A stretch of 64,000 nt of DNA, taken from Ilyonectria destructans (Eukaryota; Ascomycota; Sordariomycetes; Hypocreales; Nectriaceae). The stretch covers positions 1,612,001-1,676,000 of the forward strand of contig JAHEWK010000014.1 in assembly GCA_020740775.1 (NCBI GenBank), in the 5' to 3' direction. A program made the translations under genes and the position numbers. Below the pieces are notes generated by a model. The model was not told the DNA's origin and made no database searches. It worked only from the letters and a program-made list of their open reading frames with translations. This document shows, piece after piece, positions 57,965 to 64,000 of this stretch. Numbering within the stretch: position 1 is the stretch's first letter; each line of letters opens with the position of its first letter.

Positions 57965-58241
57965 AGTGAGATAGGGTACGCTGGCATCCCTGGAATAGGG
58001 AGATCTGGATAAATCGGCAAGGCCATGGCGTGTTGCGCCGGGCCCACGGCTCAAAATGGGTGGTGATGACATCCCCCAGCAGCGCGGCGGGACTCGTCAG
58101 CGGGCCCCCTAAATGCTAAAAATGCCCGGGCTGCGCTCGCACAATTGACAGAGACTCGTCCAGCCCAGGGTTATCCTTTGAAACTTGCCGCGATGGTTTC
58201 CCGAGGAGAGTCAATTTTCACAGCAAGGTTGAGCCACCCAA

Positions 58242-58276
58242 GTGGACCAGAGGCCGAGCGGACCAGAGGCCGAGTG
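58242..58276. repeat. Tandem repeat, 18-bp unit
   Basis: GTGGACCAGAGGCCGAGC then GGACCAGAGGCCGAGTGG: about two copies of GGACCAGAGGCCGAG, seen directly. Confidence 0.75.
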
Positions 58277-59637
58277 GCGACGCAGGGAGTGCGGTAGGGG
58301 GTGGGCGTGCATCCGACGAGGCCGTTTCATCCACCAGGACGACGCCAGTTGGCGGGTTGGATAAGCATATCTGACCATCTGGCGGGCGATGCCATCATCT
58401 TGCGGCGCGAATGAGCGAAATGCTGGTGCCGACGCAGCCGTACGGGGAGGCGCCATGGCACCTTGCCAATAAGGGGGCGAGACTGCGAGAGAGAGGACCC
58501 AGAAGACGAGGATCCAGAACGGGGGCGTGTGGAACACTCCAACGGCCATTTATTTCCGGGCCTTTTTACAGGTGCTCGAGCGGCCCCAGAGTCCCCAGCA
58601 GCAAAAGTACAGTACCATGTACACTCGACCGGCTTCGAGAAGCTTTGCCGTGCCAAGCACCGACCGTCGGGTGCCGTCTCCGCCGTGTGTTCGATGGTGA
58701 CCACGGAGGAGGCTCTTGATGGTGATCCCGTCGGCGGTGCCGTCTCCCTCAGCCGTGGCTCTGGAGGCGTCGCGACCGCAGCTCAGCTTCTGATTTACAT
58801 CAACAACTGCCTCCAGGCTGTGGCCGACGGCTGACATCAGCCCCCGTACGTGTGGAGGAGCTGGGCGTCCAATGTGGAAGCCAGCTATTCCGACTTTGCC
58901 GGCCAACGCGTCAGCTTGGCACGGGGGCGTCGTGGCACTCCCTCGGAGGGAACCCGCAACAAAGAACGCCCTCGGAGCGAGCGCTGCGTGCAGTATCGGT
59001 GACGACACCCCCTCCCACGAATTAAGCTTAAGCCAGATGTCGGGACCAGGGCTGCAAGCCTGCAAGAAGAGCTCTATTGTCAGCAGCCAATCTTGACCCA
59101 CGGTGCTGGGGTGTTGGAGAGGGGAAAGGGATATCCGGCACGATAGCGGCTTCGCACTGGGAAATTGCGACAGCCAGAGCAAGAGGGCCGAAAACAGGCC
59201 ATCCTGGAGCACCCCCCGAGGCGTCGTCGCTACGAGGGCATCAGGCCTCAGTCGCAATGGCCAAGACATGGACGCCCGGCGCGCGAGACAGATGACTTGG
59301 CCGCCCAGCGATTGAGAGAGAGTGAAGTCCTCATGGCCAAGAGAACCAAGAATCAATCAAAGACCAGCCAAGAACCAGCCAAGGCCCCAAGTGTGGGAAG
59401 TGACGGCTTGGCACCCGGCGTTAGATCTGCACCACTGGCGCGTTCCAGTCCCGCCATGGTAAAGTCGACGAGCCCCAAGGATTGCGATGCCGACTTATCC
59501 ATAGCCAGCCCCTCCACGGCTCCTCCTTTCGCGGGAAGGCCAGTCCGGGAAATGGGAGCGCATTCCGTTAGATAATAGGGCCAAAGTCTTGGATCGACGG
59601 CACACCATGGGGCAACGGGGGGTGTCCACTAGATCCT

Positions 59638-59666
59638 CTGGCTCCTCTGGCTCCGCTGGCTCCTCT
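59638..59666. repeat. CTGGCTCCT-type repeat, 9-bp unit
   Basis: CTGGCTCCTCTGGCTCCGCTGGCTCCT-type units, three copies, seen directly. Confidence 0.7.
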
Positions 59667-61459
59667 CAATGCGGCGTCGTCCTTGGTCAACCATGACAAA
59701 TGACTACTACTGGCTCCAGACCGTCCCTTGGCCCCATGGATTAAGCATGATCCATTCCTGACCTTGAGCAAGTTAAGCGTAAGCCAAATGCTCCTTGTGG
59801 ACGTCCATTAGGTCACGAAACCTCGTGGCCTGAGAGTCGAGTCGAGCCATCCATGCCGCCTTCGCTCCCACATCCCTTGAGCCTCAACCCTGATCCGAGA
59901 GGGTCTGGCCCACACAAACCCTGCGTGTGCGCGCGCACACAGCGTGATTCTCACGGGTTGGACAAAAGCCTCAAGTTTGCCACGACGCCTCGCCTTCGTG
60001 CCACCGAGCTTCACGCGCGCAAACAGGCAGACGAGCAGCCCTCTGCCCGTTAAAGCAGCCGAGTCGTATAACGCCGAAGCCGCCGCAAATGCACACCTGA
60101 CGAAAGGACCAGTCCAGACCTGGTCGCGCCAAGTTCTAGGCATCTTGGCGGCAAGGATCGATTAGAGTTGCAGGCGCCTGGCCCTTTTCGTCGCCTGCCA
60201 TGAGCCACTAATGCATGGAAGCGACACCACTGACCACCGCCTATTTTATCCCCTGCCACCGCCGTGTAGCTTTCTCGTAACATGTCCATTTGAATCCTCG
60301 TGTTGGTTAGAGCAAATCCTTTTATCGTACTGGGGGCAGGATTCTATACGAGGACCCTGATCGGATCATTTATTCAGGCGCATTATGCATGTTGTCGGTG
60401 AATGGTAGGGGCGTCGGTGAGGCTGAAGCTTGGCGCTGCTTCCAAGACTTCCTGTGCAGGGTGCAGGATAAGCCTCTGTGAAGTACCTGTTGAGTCACGC
60501 ATGACGGTTATGTCTTGGCTAGGCTGGTGGCTTCGATTTAATCTGTTCTGAGTTGGTGATCGAAATAACCTTGTATGGGGCATGGGTAGTTGGTATGCGG
60601 CTGTTTAGTGTGACCCATTGAGTTTGATGTCGTGAGGTTTTGCGTATGTTGTTAGTGTGGATGTTTGATACTTGGAAACTGGGGAAGAATATTGGAGATT
60701 CGAAAAGAAGTATTGATTTTTACTTAACAAGAAATTCTCGCACTTTAAACTACAAATACAACATTACACGAGTGACTACTCCACCATGCACTCCCACAAA
60801 AACAACTCTTCCAAACATCAACATGCGATCGAGAAGTGTAGGGTAAGCGCCGTACCACGATGATCGGGCACTTGGTGTTTCAGGCCGGCCTTACATAAGC
60901 CAGCCCGACCCAGGCTCCACCACCCCAGCCAGCAGATCTCCGCGAGCCGCGCTGTCAATTTTAAGCATCCAGCTTGGCATTGTCTCACGTACAGCAAAAC
61001 TGGCCATCTTACCTTCCACGATGCCTTGGCAGAAATTATATTTCGGCGGCCTGCTAATCATCAATTAGACTCCAGCCGCGATGACACCAGGAATGAGTTT
61101 GAAATACTACGTTAGCCCTCCACGCCCTCCAAGCCCTTGTCCCCGAGCCTGTACCCTGCTACCAAGTAAGCCTGTGCGTCTCACTTCCACATCTTGTTGT
61201 TCTTACTCAATCGGTCTCCCGAGCACGGCGATTGGTCGGCAGGTAGCCCGCACGGACCTCTGCTATTTCATTGGTGTCGGGTAAGACCTTATGGCGGATA
61301 AGCATGCAGCCACCGAGTGCCAAGCTTTGCTCTGGCTGCACGGTAAAAATGCGCAAAAAGCTTCGCATTGGGACTTGGACAATAAAGTTTGGCGCCGGCC
61401 GAGTCAGCGTGACCATGACATGGGCGCACTACCGGACAGATCGGCACGCAAACTCCCAT

Positions 61460-61511
61460 CAGAGTGCCAAAGTGCCCGGCAGAGTGCCAAAGTGACCGGC
61501 AAAGTGCCCGG
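61460..61511. repeat. Tandem repeat, 20-bp unit
   Basis: CAGAGTGCCAAAGTGCCCGG is followed by a copy with one change (GACCGG) and a partial third, seen directly. Confidence 0.8.
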
Positions 61512-64000
61512 GCTGGCTAATTTGGTGCGTCCGCTTCGGTACGCGAAAGGCCATGGAGGATGCCGTCGCCCGCGGGATGTGCGGTGCCGATGCCGACATA
61601 TCCAGCCGCTATAGCCAGGCGCCCTGGGGCTGTTGGGGTTCGGGGCTGTTGGCACTGAGGCCGCCTACCCGGGGATGACGACGACTTCCGCATCATCGTC
61701 GTCCACATGTCCACCGCGCCCACCACGAGTACGCAGTACGTCCACCACGGCCACCACGTCACGAGACCAAACCCCCTGCGTCGCTCCTCGTCCAGGTCAG
61801 GGACCCTGACGGCGATGAGAAACTCGATGCTTGGCGCCCAGACTCGAGAACTTCCCGACAAGAGCGCCTGCGAAGATGCGGTTGGTGGGCTATGACACCG
61901 CAGCCAAGGCCGACCCACCCGGCACCGCGAACACCTTCGGGAATAACGCGTCCCCCAGGATCAGCTTGAAACCCGCCCCTCGCCCCCTGGCAGCCAAGTC
62001 GGTTCGGACGGCATCTGGGAGCCACACCAAGCCCACCACCATCCTGACGCCGCATCATCCCTCAGAAGCCACAGGCTCCAGCCGGTGCAGTCGGCGCCGA
62101 CAATGTGTCCTCTTGCTCCCTGGCCGGCTTAGCACGGCACCCAGATCCCTCCACAAAGCCTAACGGACCTGTCGAGACCTTCGGTGCGCCCTGGCGGCCA
62201 GGGCGTCCTTGTCCCCGACGGTTGATGCGCACACGCCCTGGGCGGAATCACACCGGTGCCAAGCAAATGGCTGGCAACGCTTAAATTCATGCTTAATCCA
62301 GCGCGTGTATCTCATTGACCGTGAACGTAGTCCTGCTACGAGCACCTGACCATGACCCAAGCAGAGCCCAGTCCAGATGCTACCTCTGTGGCGTCCCACG
62401 TCGAGTTTCGCCCGCATCTCGCTGCGACGTTTGCGTCCTCTCCTTGTTGGCTCCGCCAGTCGTTGCTCGAGATGCATAACTGTGCACAACAGTGGGCGAA
62501 GGATTTCATTTTACCGTCGCTTAAAAAGATCCGTGAGCTGAGCGCTCACCGAGATGAAGGCCCATAAGCCGCATGTACCATCTCCACATGCTCGAGGTTC
62601 ATGGAAAAGACGGGATCTTGGCAAATGGAAGAAGCAGTCGCAGAACAAAGCCAGGACCTTTTGGTCGATTTCTGGGGCTACCTTAACTCAGACGGGTTAC
62701 CGCGGCGCTGTTGCGGGTTGCAAGCTCGATAGATTGCTGGGCTAGTGGGATCGCAGAGCCGGTTTGCCGAGCTCAACTCAATTTTCAGACGCCCTGCCCA
62801 CCCAAAATGTCAAAAACGACGCGGGCACCCCCTTGGCGCTGGAAATCTCTAGCTCTAGGGCCATTGCGCGGTGATATCGGCAGTGCGACTAAGGCGGCCG
62901 ACGGGCGATCATGATGCGACAGTCTCTGTCTGGCCGTTCTGCGGAGGCACTTGCGAGGAAGATCTCGGTGCCAGTCGAAGCGTTCGCCAGGTGCTGGAGA
63001 CGGGCGGCTTTGGCAAGGGGGCCGTGTCTGTAACCACTACTCGGAACCGCGGCACAATCGACGTCATCCATGGGTTTGGTGACGGCGTGGGGAATGGACC
63101 AGGGCGACAAGAAACGCCGATTTTCCCGAGTCGCCTCTCCTGGTTGGCTGTAGCTTGTCCAGACGTCGAAACAACTGCTCTTCTGGGTGCAAGACGAGAG
63201 AGGTGGCTTCTGTTGCAAGCAACCCGGCCTTTGGAGCGCTTACAAGGGCATGTTGTTTGACGAGACGTCTTTTTGGGGGGGACGAAGGAATATCAAGCAA
63301 TCCTGTAACTCACTGGCGCAGCTATCGATTGCTATCCCCAGACGTCCTGAAGGATCACAGATCATCTGGTGCGCGATGCGAACATGTCCATGATGCAATG
63401 GGGCTCTCCCGAGCGGTTGCATTGGTTCCCGCGCCCTCAAACGATTAATCGTACAATTGTGCCTTGTTGGCCGAAGCTGGCTCCCCAGAGAGAACCGAGT
63501 CTCGGTGGTTTTGCGGCGAGAAGGGCGCTTTTCTGCCCCTGCCTCGACAAAATCGGAGAGATTTTTTCCCAACCCGCAGAACAAGTGTTGCATCAAAAGT
63601 CTGCACGACGAGAGCAAGCTCCGCGGAGTTGCACGTAATAATTACCTAGCGAGCTAAGGCGGTCCGTAACCTTTTGGTCGTGGCTGGTTCCGGGGCAAAA
63701 GGGTAAAGTCTCCTGCTGGAGCTTCTCCGGCTTAAGCTTACACTTGGACCCTAACTTTTTGGCCTTGTGTCAGAGTTAACGTCGTGTACCTGGAAACGTC
63801 ATCTTGGCACGGCGCCCGGGGCATGAGGCTATTTCCCTTTTCTGTTGGCACGCGGAGGGTCCGACCATCACGGAGCACTGATGAACTTTGTACACGTGTG
63901 AGGGCAAGCGCTGATCGACGGATCCTTTGCGGATGTAAACAAAGAAGGGTGAAAATTAAAGTGGCGATGCTAATCCCCGACCGACATTCAACAACGCCGC

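Larger units (their letters stand above)
56690..64000. other. Gene-poor end, 7.3 kb, no supported gene
   Basis: After the AsnRS gene I find no open frame with a recognisable domain on either strand. Frames of 60-270 codons occur, mostly in GC-rich parts (58.2-60.3 and 61.4-63.3 kb), where long frames are expected by chance. AT-richer stretches lie at 57.2-57.8 and 60.3-61.1 kb. It holds a telomere-like motif at 57950 and tandem repeats at 58242-58276, 59638-59666 and 61460-61511. No transposon or RNA gene was recognised. Confidence 0.45.

Noticed and set aside
58550..59356. 268-codon minus-strand frame in the gene-poor end
   Set aside because: No recognisable domain and an overlapping frame on the other strand; GC-rich sequence gives such frames by chance. 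Could be revisited with RNA-seq.
60300..60330. TTGGTTAGAGC, resembling a tRNA D-arm
   Set aside because: No matching T-arm or acceptor stem at the right distance.

Overview
The window is nuclear DNA of a filamentous ascomycete (Pezizomycotina, very probably Sordariomycetes; I lean to Hypocreales but cannot prove it). Reasons: short introns of about 44-98 bp with GT(A/G)NGT donors, CTRAC-like branch points and YAG acceptors; a Zn2Cys6 regulator, a HET-domain protein, a NoxB-type NADPH oxidase, a linker histone H1 and a Dal5-type MFS transporter. All protein assignments come from reading the sequence and recalling families; no search was run.

Layout. 1-2370 (+): transcription factor with an AT-hook and a Zn2Cys6 cluster. 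3818-5076 (-): conserved disordered protein of unknown function. 6117-6519 (-): small Dabb-fold protein. 7160-7552 (-): small Ser/Thr-rich secreted, probably GPI-anchored protein. 9300-11015 (-): Dal5/allantoate-type MFS permease, five exons. 12459-13952 (-): Ser/Thr-rich single-pass surface protein with Kex2-like sites. 17525-19358 (-): NADPH oxidase NoxB/Nox2. 21887-22859 (-): ubiquitin-conjugating enzyme Ubc4/5, five exons. 24129-25522 (-): mitochondrial glutaryl-CoA dehydrogenase. 27577-29319 (+): HET-domain protein. 30217-32040 (+): LrgA-LrgB-type fused membrane protein. 32853-33068 (-): tiny cysteine-rich ORF. 34882-36678 (-): proline-rich NPF-motif protein. 39214-40220 (-): histone H1, five exons. 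42927-44193 (-): MFS transporter whose frame ends early at a possible RIP-type TAG. 45489-48773 (+): Sec24 of the COPII coat. 51237-52268 (-): microbial-type PARG-like protein. 54859-56689 (+): mitochondrial asparaginyl-tRNA synthetase. 56690-64000: no supported gene.

This is a mix of housekeeping genes (Sec24, H1, Ubc4, mitochondrial AsnRS, GCDH) and accessory ones (HET, MFS, PARG-like, LrgAB, surface proteins). There is no biosynthetic cluster, no recognisable transposon and no CRISPR. Gene density is low (about 18 genes in 64 kb), with intergenic spacers of 1-3.6 kb and a 7.3 kb gene-free end carrying short tandem repeats and a two-unit telomere-like motif. The genes do not form a visible pathway. 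The most interesting items are the PARG-like protein with altered signature residues, the MFS gene with a TGG-to-TAG type lesion, the fungal LrgA-LrgB fusion, the tiny paired-cysteine ORF, and an unresolved stretch of overlapping open frames near 44.4-44.9 kb. Exon boundaries below were worked out by hand from splice consensus and frame continuity.
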